A stretch of 64,000 nucleotides of DNA, from positions 1 to 64,000 of the forward strand of contig NZ_FOOY01000009.1 in the NCBI RefSeq assembly GCF_900113325.1. Reading direction: 5' to 3'. Position 1 is the first letter of the stretch; every line of letters starts with the position of its first letter. The notes under the pieces were generated by a model. That model was not told where the DNA came from. It did no database searches and saw only the letters and a program-made list of their open reading frames with translations. Shown here in pieces: positions 52,894-62,372 of this stretch. The position numbers were made by a program, and so were the translations under genes. Source of the stretch: Sporolactobacillus nakayamae (GTDB lineage: Bacteria; Bacillota; Bacilli; Bacillales; Sporolactobacillaceae).

Positions 52894-53907
52894 ATGAACG
52901 AAGAAACGCTGCTAAGCATTGTCGTTCCTTGCTATAACGAAGAGGCGGTACTCCCGGAGACGATAAAAGTGTTGACTAAAATACTTGAATCTCTGGTTAA
53001 TGAGGAAATAATAAGCAGTCAAAGCTTTATTCTGTTTGTTGATGATGGCAGTGCAGACAAGACGTGGCAACTGATTCGTACTCAAAGCGAAGCTGACTCA
53101 GCAATTCACGGATTAAAGCTGAGCAGGAATTTTGGTCACCAAAATGCATTGATTGCGGGTATTGAAACAGTGAGCGATCACGCGGACTGTGTGATTACCA
53201 TTGATGCTGACTTGCAGGATGACGTCCGTGCAATTCGCACCTTTGTCAACAAGTTTTATGAGGGTTACGATGTGGTCTACGGGGTGAGAAAAGGACGCGA
53301 TCAAGATACCTTTTTCAAAAAGTATACCGCACTTGCATTCTATAAACTGATCGCAAAGATGGGGGTCAACCTGGTTCAGAACCATGCAGATTTCAGATTG
53401 CTGAGCCGAAGAGCAGTGCGGGAATTCATGCGCTACCAAGAGGAAAACCTGTTTATTCGGGGCATCATCCCACTGCTTGGTTTCAGATCGGCTAAAGTTT
53501 ATTATGATCGTCAGAAACGTTATGCAGGTGAATCAAAGTATCCATTGAAGAAGATGATTCAATTTGCTGTCGACGGAATCACTTCGTTTAGTATCGCACC
53601 AATCAAATTAGTTATGAGCATCGGCTTCCTGCTTGTTTTGGTCGGCGGCGGAATCGCGGTTTATGCGTTTCTCAATTGGCTGATGGATCATACGATAAGC
53701 GGCTGGACCTCTCTTATTTTATCAATTTGGATCATCGGAGGTATGCAGCTGATCGCAATCGGCGTAATTGGTGAATACATTGGTAAGATCTTTACTGAAA
53801 CGAAAAAAAGACCACGATATACCATTGAGATTAATACGATGTATGATGAAAATAACGATAAGGAACCTTTGTCCCATGAGCGACCATATCCGGAAAATAT
53901 CAGATAA
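52894..53907 (+). CDS. Family 2 glycosyltransferase, GtrB/CsbB-like
   Basis: A 337-residue enzyme of the DPM1/GtrB type that would move a sugar from a nucleotide donor onto undecaprenyl phosphate. SIVVPCYNEEAVLPETI and the DADLQDD metal-binding motif are present, followed by two C-terminal membrane helices (about 235-258 and 270-292). ATG 52894 is preferred to starts at 52882 or 52849 because GGCGGGTG precedes it. It overlaps the GtrA gene by 32 bp, so flippase and transferase are coupled. Confidence 0.9.
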   Translation: MNEETLLSIVVPCYNEEAVLPETIKVLTKILESLVNEEIISSQSFILFVDDGSADKTWQLIRTQSEADSAIHGLKLSRNFGHQNALIAGIETVSDHADCVITIDADLQDDVRAIRTFVNKFYEGYDVVYGVRKGRDQDTFFKKYTALAFYKLIAKMGVNLVQNHADFRLLSRRAVREFMRYQEENLFIRGIIPLLGFRSAKVYYDRQKRYAGESKYPLKKMIQFAVDGITSFSIAPIKLVMSIGFLLVLVGGGIAVYAFLNWLMDHTISGWTSLILSIWIIGGMQLIAIGVIGEYIGKIFTETKKRPRYTIEINTMYDENNDKEPLSHERPYPENIR

Positions 53908-54304
53908 AAAAAAGATAAATGCAGAGCATTCGAAATGGCGCTGGGTCAAGCAAGCGTTCATTTTCGGTTTTGTCGGAGTCAGCAATACGGCTGTTGATTT
54001 TATTGTCTTTTTCCTGCTTACACATTTTTTCTCCACTTTTTATGCGGCAGCTCAAGTTGCGTCCTATGGAGCAGGGATGTTGAACAGTTACCTGTGGAAC
54101 TCAAAAATTACATTTGCTGAATCTGAGCGATCTTTCTCACGAATAATCCGATTTGTTGTGCTGAATGTTGCTGTATTAGGGGTCACCTTGCTTGCGATGC
54201 GCAGCATGTTATTTTTACCGCTCTATGTCAATAAGCTGATCAGTACAGCCATTGGATTAAGCATTAATTTCATTTTGAGTAAACTATGGGTGTTTAAAGC
54301 GTAA
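53876..54304 (+). CDS. GtrA family membrane protein
   Basis: A 142-residue protein with four hydrophobic helices. FGFVGVSNTAVDFIVFFLL and SYLWNSKITFAE are hallmarks of GtrA, a presumed flippase of undecaprenyl-phosphate sugars. ATG 53876 lies inside the end of the GtrB gene, with AAGGA 11 bp ahead; the longer frame is a shadow. Placed directly before the tag genes, it suggests glycosylation of teichoic acid outside the membrane. Confidence 0.9.
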   Translation: MSDHIRKISDKKKINAEHSKWRWVKQAFIFGFVGVSNTAVDFIVFFLLTHFFSTFYAAAQVASYGAGMLNSYLWNSKITFAESERSFSRIIRFVVLNVAVLGVTLLAMRSMLFLPLYVNKLISTAIGLSINFILSKLWVFKA

Positions 54305-54544
54305 ATACAACGCGCTCATTGACATTTAGAGACGCAAAATGTAGAATGCTTGTATTCATATGTGCATTTGAATTAAGGTCTGTTTGGAACTATAATGGGC
54401 GAGTATTTTCCAAATTATCTTTTCCACGATTTTCACTTATTTGAGGTACCTGTTAGGGTAGAATAGGCACATCGTTAATCAATCGAAATCAAGTGAGATT
54501 TGACGAGTTTATGTACACTATGAACTTAAGGAGAGCGAATTAAA

Positions 54545-54943
54545 ATGAAAAGAATTTTAACTTATGGAACCTTTGATTTATTGCACTATGGGCATATAAA
54601 TTTATTGAGACGTGCGAAAGAACTCGGCGACTATTTAATTGTCGGCCTTTCAACAGATGAATTTAACGCAGTGAAACATAAAGAAGCTTATCACAGCTAT
54701 GAGAACAGAAAATTGATTCTCGAAGCGATTCGTTATGTTGATGAAGTCATTCCGGAAAAAGATTGGGACCAGAAAGTCTCCGACGTCAAGAATAATGATG
54801 TGGATGTATTTGTTATGGGCGACGATTGGAAGGGAAAATTCGATTTTCTTAAGGACTATTGTGAGGTCGTTTATCTTCCGCGTACGGTAGGTATCTCTAC
54901 GACAAAGATTAAACATGATTTGTTCTCTGTAAAAAATGGCTAA
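54545..54943 (+). CDS. tagD: Glycerol-3-phosphate cytidylyltransferase TagD
   Basis: A 132-residue enzyme making CDP-glycerol from CTP and glycerol-3-phosphate for poly(glycerol phosphate) wall teichoic acid. The nucleotidyltransferase signature LHYGH is at residues 13-17; the second motif RTVGISTT is near 118. ATG with AAGGAGAGCGAATTAAA. It overlaps tagB by 8 bp. The length (129 in B. subtilis) fits. Confidence 0.96.
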   Translation: MKRILTYGTFDLLHYGHINLLRRAKELGDYLIVGLSTDEFNAVKHKEAYHSYENRKLILEAIRYVDEVIPEKDWDQKVSDVKNNDVDVFVMGDDWKGKFDFLKDYCEVVYLPRTVGISTTKIKHDLFSVKNG

Positions 54944-56099
54944 AGAACTTCTGATCAACTGTTATCTCTTCTTCTTCAAAATTATATTTACGATCTGCAA
55001 GGGCTTTTCATTGCGAAACAAAGTGGTGTTTGTCTGTTCCTATACAGATAATAGTCAATTTGTTTATGATGAAATGATGTATAGAAAAATCAAAACGGAC
55101 GTTGTCTTTCTTTGCCGTGGTAAAGCGACACTTGCCCATTTTACAAAAACAGGCGAGTTGGTGATCCCATTTGAGACTACTAATGTACTTTTAATGATAC
55201 GGTCCGCCTACCATCTTGCGACGGCGAAACTTGTTATTGTTGATAACTACTATGGTTTTCTGTCTGTTTCGACGTTCAAAAAAAAAGTTACATGTATACA
55301 GCTTTGGCATGCCTGTGGGGCGTTTAAAACGTTTGGCTTAAAAGACCGTTCAGTTGCTCTCAGATCAGCGCGTGCGCAAGTTCGCTTTACAGCCGTATAT
55401 CGGCACTTCGACAAGATTGTAGTCGGTTCCGATGCTATGGAGAAAATTTTTATGCGGTCATTCGGTTTAGATGAAACCCATTTTGTTCATTTGGGTGTTC
55501 CACGAACCGATCTTTTTTTTGACTTGACAAAGAAAGAGCAAATGATAAAATCTCTGCAGCCGTTGCGGCGAGAAAAAAAAATAATTTTATATGCACCGAC
55601 ATTTAGAGATCATCCGATGGAAGAAGACAACTTTGGACTGGATTTGAAAATAATGGAAAAGGAGCTGAGCAATGAGTATGTTTTGTTGCTTCGGCTTCAT
55701 CCTGCCGAAAGAGGAAAATTGGATTTTAGCGGCTTAAACCCAAAATTTGTGATTGACGGGTCCGAATGGGACAGTGTGAACGAACTGCTACTTGGTGCAG
55801 ATTTACTGGTGACAGATTATTCGTCTATTCCATTTGAATACGCACTATTAAAAAGGCCGATGATCTTTTTTCCGTACGATCTTAGTGCGTATGAAAGAAG
55901 TAGAGGATTATGGGGAGATTATATAAAGGCGGTTCCCGGACCGATTGCGCATTCCACCCAAGAAGTGGTTCAAATAATAAAGCGAAACGTATTTGATTTG
56001 AATCAAATCGCCGCTTTTTCAGAAAAATGGAATCGCTATTCTACAGGTCAATCCAGTAGCCAGGTAGTTGATTATTTAACCTGTTGTTTAAATAAGTGA
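54936..56099 (+). CDS. tagB: TagB-like CDP-glycerol glycerophosphotransferase
   Basis: A 387-residue peripheral-membrane enzyme that adds the first glycerol phosphate to the lipid-linked disaccharide. Glyphos_transf features are TCIQLWHACGAFKTFG, LYAPTFRDHP, RLHPAE and LVTDYSSIPFEYAL. The start ATG lies within the end of tagD and lacks a ribosome binding site of its own, so translation is probably coupled. The next gene is the polymerase tagF. tagA was not seen in the window. Confidence 0.9.
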   Translation: MAKELLINCYLFFFKIIFTICKGFSLRNKVVFVCSYTDNSQFVYDEMMYRKIKTDVVFLCRGKATLAHFTKTGELVIPFETTNVLLMIRSAYHLATAKLVIVDNYYGFLSVSTFKKKVTCIQLWHACGAFKTFGLKDRSVALRSARAQVRFTAVYRHFDKIVVGSDAMEKIFMRSFGLDETHFVHLGVPRTDLFFDLTKKEQMIKSLQPLRREKKIILYAPTFRDHPMEEDNFGLDLKIMEKELSNEYVLLLRLHPAERGKLDFSGLNPKFVIDGSEWDSVNELLLGADLLVTDYSSIPFEYALLKRPMIFFPYDLSAYERSRGLWGDYIKAVPGPIAHSTQEVVQIIKRNVFDLNQIAAFSEKWNRYSTGQSSSQVVDYLTCCLNK

Positions 56100-56214
56100 T
56101 TAACTGGTTGAAGGGTTCAACTTCGCCGGTAAAAGTGAATGATTCGGTTTACCTAGGAAGAAAATAATTGAAATAAATGGATAGATCCTACTATATCTAG
56201 GAGGAACAGGGGAA

Positions 56215-58458
56215 ATGATCAGTGAACAAGCTGAGAAAAAAATAAAAAAAATAGTGAAACCACGGATCACGTTTTTTGAAGCAAATCCGGAGAAATGGAC
56301 GATTACGATTCGGATTAATCCGATGGCAGATGAAAAGTACATAAAGCAAATGGAGCTTTTGCTATGTGATCGCTTTGGTGATACATCATTCGCATTTCCA
56401 ATAAATTCTGTAAATAAGGATGAAAATGATTATTGGATTGCCAAGACACAAGTCTCGCTTAGCCCGATTCAGCAACGGTTGTTTGAACGAGATAATTGGG
56501 ATTTCTTCGTTTCAGTGTCCGTTGACAAACTGTTGTTGGATCAAGTGTATGCCGAACTGGATGAAGCACAAACGGATGAAGTACCTGTTGCAGAGCGTGA
56601 AGAGCTGGAAGACGCTTTTCACCTAACTATCCGTTTGCACGCGCTTCGACCGCTTCAATCACTTGACCTTTTTAGTCTTTATGATGAAGAACTGGACAAG
56701 ATGCTCATTCCCTTTTATACGAAGAAAAGAGGCCTTTCGCTGCGTATTGAAGAAGTGCATGTTATGGCGAGAATTGATCGGGCAGCGATCAGCAGAAATT
56801 TTATGCTTTCACTCGAAGGCCACGTTGTTTTTCCATTCTCCGATGTATTAGCGAAGCCGGATATCCAAAAAAAGGTAATGCTTGTTACTGGCGAGGAAGA
56901 AGTCATCGCAGAATGGCGGGCAGAGAATGTTGAACGACCGGATTTGACTGAAGAGGCGAAGTCTATAGGGAGAAACTACGATTGGGCGGGTTTCTCACTA
57001 GTGATTGATCTGAAGCCGATTGCGAGTCAGTTTGCTGATATAGCGGAACCAATGCTGCTGTATTTCAGGTTGGAACTCACCCATAAGAAAAATGGAATGT
57101 TATATTCAGAACGACCGGTCCGTATCCTTGCTAGGAGAAAGGTGATTACCGGGCGCCATATCATTAATCTCAATGGTATGAAGAAGAGTTTGATTGTGAA
57201 GCGCAATCGCAATCATAGTCTTGCTTTCCGTATTGCTCCATACACGATCAAGGAGGCACTGAAGGGCAAAGCAAGACGGGGAATGAATCGTGTTAAGAAG
57301 AGCCGGGCGTTTACCGCACTCTACCACCGTACGTTTCAGATGCTGTCACATCTCCCAATGAAGAAAAATTTAGTCATGTTTGAGAGCTTCTTTGGGCGTC
57401 AATATAGTTGTAATCCTCGAGCTATTTACGAGTATATGCGTGAACATTGTCCGGAATATCAATTGATTTGGAGTGCTAACGCCAACTATACGGATCTCTT
57501 CGAGCAGCATCAACTCCCCTATGTTAAACGTTTCTCGTTAAAATGGCTGATGCTTATGACTCGGGCAAATTACTGGGTGACTAATGTTCGTCTACCGTTG
57601 TGGATGTCCAAACCAAAGCATACAGTATATCTTCAGACCTGGCATGGCACGCCGCTGAAACGACTGGCACTTGATATGGAAGAAGTGCATATGCCTGGTA
57701 CCAATACTGAAAAATATAAACATAATTTTCTTGCTGAATCCGCCAGATGGGATTACCTGATCTCACCGAATGCTTATTCATCAGAAATTTTTGCCCGTGC
57801 GTTTGGATTTGAAAATACAATGATTGAATCCGGATATCCGCGCAACGATTTCTTATATCAGAAGAATAATCAGGAAACAATTGACATGATTAAGGAACGA
57901 ATTGGATTACCTAAGGATAAGAAAGTTATTCTTTACGCGCCGACGTGGCGAGACAATCAGTTTTACGGTAAAGGTCGCTACCGTTTTGAGTTAGATCTTG
58001 ATCTTCATCGCATGCAGGAAGAACTTGGCAAAGACTACGTTATTATCATGCGCATGCACTATTTAATTGCTGACAATCTAGATCTGTCTGAATTTGAGGG
58101 ATTTGCGTATGATTATTCACATCACGAAGATATCAGCGAGCTGTATCTGATTTCCGATCTGCTAATTACGGACTATTCATCAGTGTTCTTCGATTTCGCC
58201 AACTTAAGGCGTCCGATGATTTTCTTCACCTATGATATCGAGGATTATCGCGATCATTTGCGCGGATTTTATTTTGAGTTTGAACAAAAGGCTCCAGGCC
58301 CAATTGTTTTGACATCAGAAGAAGTGATTCAAGCAATTCGAAACATTGCTGCTTCAGGATTCACCGTATCAGATCGATTCGACGCTTTTTTCCAGAAATT
58401 CTGCTCGCTTGAGAGCGGCCATTCCTCAGAAAAGGTCGTTAAAACTGTTTTTAAATAA
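56215..58458 (+). CDS. tagF: Poly(glycerol phosphate) polymerase TagF
   Basis: A 747-residue polymerase extending the teichoic acid chain, nearly the length of B. subtilis TagF (746). The N-terminal 380 residues are a family-specific region. The C-terminal catalytic half carries LQTWHGTPLKRL, ESGYPRNDFL, LYAPTWRDNQ, MRMHY and LLITDYSSVFFDFA. ATG follows AGGAGGAACAGGGGAA. Last gene of tagD-tagB-tagF, followed by an imperfect hairpin with a T9 tail. Confidence 0.94.
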   Translation: MISEQAEKKIKKIVKPRITFFEANPEKWTITIRINPMADEKYIKQMELLLCDRFGDTSFAFPINSVNKDENDYWIAKTQVSLSPIQQRLFERDNWDFFVSVSVDKLLLDQVYAELDEAQTDEVPVAEREELEDAFHLTIRLHALRPLQSLDLFSLYDEELDKMLIPFYTKKRGLSLRIEEVHVMARIDRAAISRNFMLSLEGHVVFPFSDVLAKPDIQKKVMLVTGEEEVIAEWRAENVERPDLTEEAKSIGRNYDWAGFSLVIDLKPIASQFADIAEPMLLYFRLELTHKKNGMLYSERPVRILARRKVITGRHIINLNGMKKSLIVKRNRNHSLAFRIAPYTIKEALKGKARRGMNRVKKSRAFTALYHRTFQMLSHLPMKKNLVMFESFFGRQYSCNPRAIYEYMREHCPEYQLIWSANANYTDLFEQHQLPYVKRFSLKWLMLMTRANYWVTNVRLPLWMSKPKHTVYLQTWHGTPLKRLALDMEEVHMPGTNTEKYKHNFLAESARWDYLISPNAYSSEIFARAFGFENTMIESGYPRNDFLYQKNNQETIDMIKERIGLPKDKKVILYAPTWRDNQFYGKGRYRFELDLDLHRMQEELGKDYVIIMRMHYLIADNLDLSEFEGFAYDYSHHEDISELYLISDLLITDYSSVFFDFANLRRPMIFFTYDIEDYRDHLRGFYFEFEQKAPGPIVLTSEEVIQAIRNIAASGFTVSDRFDAFFQKFCSLESGHSSEKVVKTVFK

Positions 58459-58464
58459 TTATCG

Positions 58465-58502
58465 AAACCTCCGTCTGACTTCAGGCGAAGGTTTTTTTTT
58501 TA
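58465..58502 (+). terminator. Terminator of the tag genes
   Basis: Stem AAACCTCCGTCTGA / TCAGGCGAAGGTTT with two wobble or mismatch positions, very short loop, then T9. Confidence 0.75.
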
Positions 58503-58547
58503 CAAGATCAAACCGATAAACAAGTGTCTTGGCTAAGGATCGAAGCG

Positions 58548-58778
58548 GGTCATAAGATTCGGTTGGGCGGTAGGTAAGCGCCCAATCTGAGAAATAAACG
58601 GAAAAATTCCGCTTATTTTGAAAAATGAACGAAAAAATAGCTTAAATAGACGGAAAAATTCCGCTTATCGCATCGAAAAACGTGAAAATGGAGGGTTTTT
58701 CTGTGTATAAGCGGAAAAATTACCCTTATTTACCTGTGAAACAAGCGCCAGGATGCATATAACCGGAAAATCTCCGCC
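58548..58778 (+). repeat. Dispersed intergenic repeat A, copy 3
   Basis: Direct copy of 93-395, from GGTCATAAGATTCGGTTGG to CCGGAAAATCTCCGC, about 90 percent identical by eye over the core. It lacks the 5' extension of copies 1 and 2. Its right end is fused to a fragment of repeat B. Confidence 0.88.
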
Positions 58779-58850
58779 ACCACATCCTGTGGAAGTACGT
58801 CCTATATGCAACGCGAAAGTTATCACATCCTGCGGAAGTAAGGACCGTGC
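58776..58850 (-). repeat. Fragment of repeat B fused to repeat A
   Basis: CCACCACATCCTGTGGAAGT, ACGTCCTATATGCAACGCGA and ATCACATCCTGCGGAAGT match the middle of repeat B, including a short internal duplication. The remaining 58851-59010 holds only the upstream region of the usp gene. Confidence 0.7.
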
Positions 58851-59053
58851 GCTTTATGTTCGGTTTTTCTAACTTAGAGCTTCTTTGTTCAGTGAACCAG
58901 TCGAAACTGTTTGTTCAATTCTGAAAAAGTAGAAAAAATGTCATAAAATGGTGTGATTTCATGCGAAAATGCGCTTACATTTAATTGATAAGTGGTATAG
59001 TATAAGTGTAGTTAATGATTGATCTAATGAGTTTGGAAAGGTTGGTGGTGAGT

Positions 59054-59491
59054 ATGTTTAAGATTCTTGTTCCTGTTGATGGTTCTGAACCTGCCGCTCG
59101 TGCGGTTCAGGAAGCAGTCTCGATCGCTTCCGGAAAGAAAGATGTTGAGATTACATTACTTTACGTGAGCCCTTCTCCGGTCTACTTCCCTTTCTATTCC
59201 ATGGTAGGTCCGTCTTTGGATGCGGATGTTAAAGAGGTTGAAGAAAGAGAAGGAAATCAGATGCTGGACAACACCATCGAAAAAGCAACTAAGGGTACAT
59301 CTGCTGTTTTTCGCAAAAAGCACCTTTATGGCATTGCGGCACAAGAAATTTGCGACTATGCGAACGATACCAAAAAAGATCTGATTATTATGGGAAATAG
59401 AGGAATGGGTGCTTTTGGACAAATGATTCTTGGGAGTGTCAGCAATAAAGTGCTTCAACTCGCAAAATGCCCAGTTATGATCGTGAAATAA
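59054..59491 (+). CDS. Universal stress protein (UspA family)
   Basis: A 145-residue alpha/beta protein. It starts MFKILVPVDGSEPAARAV and ends with the ATP-binding loop GNRGMGAFGQMILGSVSNKV, so the ATP-binding class is expected. Its role in stress survival is known only for the family. ATG 59054 follows GGTGGTGAGT; the frame from 59015 is too long. Monocistronic with its own terminator. Confidence 0.93.
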   Translation: MFKILVPVDGSEPAARAVQEAVSIASGKKDVEITLLYVSPSPVYFPFYSMVGPSLDADVKEVEEREGNQMLDNTIEKATKGTSAVFRKKHLYGIAAQEICDYANDTKKDLIIMGNRGMGAFGQMILGSVSNKVLQLAKCPVMIVK

Positions 59492-59511
59492 TAATGCAAT
59501 AGTGATATGTG

Positions 59512-59546
59512 AAAACCTTTGCGAGTGAAAACTTCGCAAAGGTTTT
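59512..59546 (+). terminator. Terminator of the usp gene
   Basis: Perfect stem AAAACCTTTGCGA / TCGCAAAGGTTTT with a 9-nt loop, then TTATTTTA. Confidence 0.88.
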
Positions 59547-59557
59547 TTATTTTATAC

Positions 59558-59586
59558 TTGAAAGTCAAAGAAGGTCAGACTATAAT
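59558..59586 (+). promoter_or_regulatory. Sigma-A promoter of clpE
   Basis: TTGAAA (59558-59563), 17 bp, TATAAT (59581-59586). It is flanked and partly covered by two CtsR operators. Confidence 0.85.
59563..59579 (+). promoter_or_regulatory. CtsR operator 1 of clpE
   Basis: AGTCAAAGAAGGTCAGA fits the CtsR heptad repeat RGTCAAA-N3-RGTCAAA with one mismatch and lies between the -35 and -10. Confidence 0.85.
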
Positions 59587-59596
59587 ATAGTCATAA

Positions 59597-59613
59597 GGTC
59601 AGAAAAGGTCAAA
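59597..59613 (+). promoter_or_regulatory. CtsR operator 2 of clpE
   Basis: GGTCAGAAAAGGTCAAA fits RGTCAAA-N3-RGTCAAA with one mismatch, just downstream of the -10. Two operators predict tight heat-shock control; CtsR itself is not encoded in the window. Confidence 0.88.
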
Positions 59614-59664
59614 ATAATTTAGATCTAAATTGACAGTACATCAAACTGAAGGAGGTTTGATCTT

Positions 59665-61866
59665 ATGTTTTGTGATGAATGTAAAGTAAACCAAGCGGTG
59701 GTAGAGATGAATGTCATTATCAATGGACAACAAAAACACCTTCATCTATGTGAGGAGTGCTATTCGAAAATGAAAAATAACTTTAATATGCCTTCATTTT
59801 TTCAGGGAGGCGCGTCACCGTTTGATGATTTATTTCGAAACTTGATTCAACCATCAATGGCCTCCGGTGAAAAGACAGCGCAGGAAAATGGAATGAATTT
59901 CAATGGGTTGCATGAAAAAACACCTGGTGGCGGCAACGGTGGTCGTCGGGGAGGTTTTCTTGATAAAATCGGACAGAACTTGACTGAAGAAGCGCGACAG
60001 GGAAAAATAGATCCTGTTATTGGTCGTGAACGGGAAGTCCAACTTGTCATTGAAACGTTGAATCGACGGAATAAAAATAATCCGGTTCTTATTGGCGAAC
60101 CTGGTGTTGGTAAAACGGCAATCGCTGAAGGACTCGCATTGAAAATTATTGAAGGAAAAGTACCTGCAAAGCTAGCGAATAAGGAAATATATCTGATCGA
60201 TATCGCTTCTCTTGTTGCAGGGACGGGGATTAGAGGTCAATTTGAACAGCGAATGAAGCAGTTAATGGCAGAACTTCAAAAACGGAAGAACTGTATTGTA
60301 TTCATTGATGAAGTTCATTTACTTGTTGGCGCCGGCTCAGCAGAAGGAAGCACTATGGATGCAGGTAATATTTTGAAACCGGCCCTCGCTCGTGGCGAGT
60401 TGCAAATCATTGGCGCTACAACATTGAATGAATACCGTAAAATTGAAAAAGATGCTGCTTTGGAACGTCGTTTTCAACCGGTACTGGTCAATGAACCGAC
60501 TCAGGAACAGACCATTCAAATTTTGAAGGGTATCCAGTCAAAATATGAGAATTATCATCATGTCCACTATACAGATGAAGCGATTCAGGCCTGTGTCGCA
60601 CTGTCAGCGCGCTATATACAGGATCGCTTTTTACCGGATAAAGCGATTGACCTAATGGATGAGTCAGGATCCAAGGTCAACTTAAATCTGACTCCGGTAG
60701 ATACAGAGAGCGTCAAGAAAAAAATCGATGAAATTTCTGCTGCCAAAGCTGAAGCAACCAAAAATGAACAATTTGAAACAGCAGCACGTTTGCGTGATCA
60801 GGAGCATGCATACCAGAAACAGCTCGAACAGTTGGAAAAGATCAAATCAAATGGTTCTGAGTTGCCGGTTACAGGTAAAGATGCAATTGTTGACGCTGAA
60901 CTTATTCAACAAATTGTTGAGACACGTACAGGCATTCCGGTACGTAAATTGCAATCTGATGAACAGAATAAAATGCGTAATTTGGCTGACCGACTTAACG
61001 CCAAAGTAATCGCTCAGCATGAAGCAGTGGAAAAGGTGTCACGCGCAATCCGGCGTAACCGTACGGGCTTCCGTAAAACTACGCGCCCGATTGGCTCATT
61101 CCTCTTTGTTGGACCTACTGGTGTTGGAAAAACAGAGCTTGCTAAGACATTGGCTGAAGAAATGTTTGGTGACCGCAACTCCATGATTCGGCTTGATATG
61201 AGTGAATATATGGAGAAACATTCTGTGTCTCGTCTCATTGGGGCGCCTCCGGGCTATGTTGGTCATGACGAAGCCGGACAGCTGACTGAAAAAGTACGTC
61301 GTAAACCATACAGTATTATCTTGTTGGATGAGATTGAAAAGGCGCATCCGGATGTCATGCACATCTTTCTGCAGATTCTCGACGATGGCCGTTTGACCGA
61401 TAGCCAAGGCAGAACAGTTAGCTTCAAAGATACAGTAATTATTATGACGAGCAATGCCGGAATTAAGAACAAATCCGCATCGGTCGGCTTTGGAGCAACA
61501 AGCAGCCAAGAAGACATGATTAAACAGCTCGAAGACTACTTCCAACCTGAGTTTCTCAACCGATTGGATGCGATTGTCAAATTCAATTCCTTGAAGAAAA
61601 ACGACCTGCTCTCAATTGTCAATCTGATGCTTGGCGATATTCGCGCAGCTGCTTCTGAACAGGGCATCGAGTTGATGGTTACAGATGCGGCGAAGAAGAA
61701 ACTTGCCGATCTTGGATACAATCCTGAGTTTGGCGCACGTCCGCTGCGCCGGGTACTTGAAGAAAAAGTCGAGGATAAAATTTCCGACTTGCTTCTCGAT
61801 CATGACAACGCGAAGAAAATGAACGTTGATGAAGTAGATGGAGAAATCAAAGTTACAACAGAATAA
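59665..61866 (+). CDS. clpE: ATP-dependent Clp protease ATPase ClpE
   Basis: A 733-residue Hsp100 unfoldase partnering ClpP. The N-terminal zinc finger (C3, C6, C29, C32), typical of ClpE, replaces the ClpC N-domain. The first ATPase Walker A GEPGVGKT is at 144-151 and the second GPTGVGKT at 483-490. Between them is a UVR-like coiled segment ([15 protein letters not shown]). ATG with GAAGGAGGTTTGATCTT. Monocistronic, controlled by two CtsR sites. Needed for disaggregation and for removing CtsR in B. subtilis. Confidence 0.96.
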   Translation: MFCDECKVNQAVVEMNVIINGQQKHLHLCEECYSKMKNNFNMPSFFQGGASPFDDLFRNLIQPSMASGEKTAQENGMNFNGLHEKTPGGGNGGRRGGFLDKIGQNLTEEARQGKIDPVIGREREVQLVIETLNRRNKNNPVLIGEPGVGKTAIAEGLALKIIEGKVPAKLANKEIYLIDIASLVAGTGIRGQFEQRMKQLMAELQKRKNCIVFIDEVHLLVGAGSAEGSTMDAGNILKPALARGELQIIGATTLNEYRKIEKDAALERRFQPVLVNEPTQEQTIQILKGIQSKYENYHHVHYTDEAIQACVALSARYIQDRFLPDKAIDLMDESGSKVNLNLTPVDTESVKKKIDEISAAKAEATKNEQFETAARLRDQEHAYQKQLEQLEKIKSNGSELPVTGKDAIVDAELIQQIVETRTGIPVRKLQSDEQNKMRNLADRLNAKVIAQHEAVEKVSRAIRRNRTGFRKTTRPIGSFLFVGPTGVGKTELAKTLAEEMFGDRNSMIRLDMSEYMEKHSVSRLIGAPPGYVGHDEAGQLTEKVRRKPYSIILLDEIEKAHPDVMHIFLQILDDGRLTDSQGRTVSFKDTVIIMTSNAGIKNKSASVGFGATSSQEDMIKQLEDYFQPEFLNRLDAIVKFNSLKKNDLLSIVNLMLGDIRAAASEQGIELMVTDAAKKKLADLGYNPEFGARPLRRVLEEKVEDKISDLLLDHDNAKKMNVDEVDGEIKVTTE

Positions 61867-61882
61867 GTGAATGAGTAAGAAG

Positions 61883-61916
61883 AGGCACTTGCGAGCAACT
61901 CATGTCGCAAGTGCCT
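61883..61916 (+). terminator. Terminator of clpE
   Basis: Perfect stem AGGCACTTGCGA / TCGCAAGTGCCT with a 10-nt loop, followed by TTCTTTAT. Confidence 0.85.
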
Positions 61917-62019
61917 TTCTTTATAAAAACGCACAGGTGCGAAATCTCTGCGGGATTAGCGAGAAGCCACTGAAAAAGTCCAATCGATTCATTGGGCAGT
62001 TGATTGTTTTTTCTAATGT

Positions 62020-62048
62020 TTGACATGAGTCGAAAAAAGTGGCAAAAT
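62020..62048 (+). promoter_or_regulatory. Promoter of the tyrS leader
   Basis: TTGACA (62020-62025), 17 bp, CAAAAT (62043-62048), just before the T-box leader. Confidence 0.6.
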
Positions 62049-62069
62049 GGCAATACACTATATAGCGAT

Positions 62070-62300
62070 AAACGATGATGGGAACAAGTAGCGGTCGAAT
62101 TTGTATTTCAGAGAGCAGGCGGTTGGTGAGAGCCTTGCAGCAAACGGCGCAGCGAATTACCTCCCTGAGTATCTTCTGTGAAGACGAGTAACAGAAGACG
62201 GCTGCAGCCGTTAATGTTCAATTAAGTGACTGTATTTCTTTTGCAGTCAATGAGGATGGTACCGTGCGATAAGCGCTCCTTTTTGAGGAGCGCTTTTTAT
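62070..62300 (+). promoter_or_regulatory. T-box riboswitch (tyrosine) upstream of tyrS
   Basis: The leader shows a GCGAATTACCTCC specifier region with TAC (62158-62160), and the T-box GGATGGTACCGTGCG (62254-62268). The terminator AAGCGCTCCT / AGGAGCGCTT with T5 is at about 62271-62299. GAGGA ahead of TGGT can pair with TCCTT in an antiterminator that excludes the terminator. The T-box departs from the canonical GGGTGGnACCGCG. Confidence 0.9.
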
Positions 62301-62372
62301 GTCTTCACTTTTTTAAGCAGTCGGTTATTAATCGGCAAAATCTCAAGTTAACTGTGGAAGGGTGTTTCAGAT

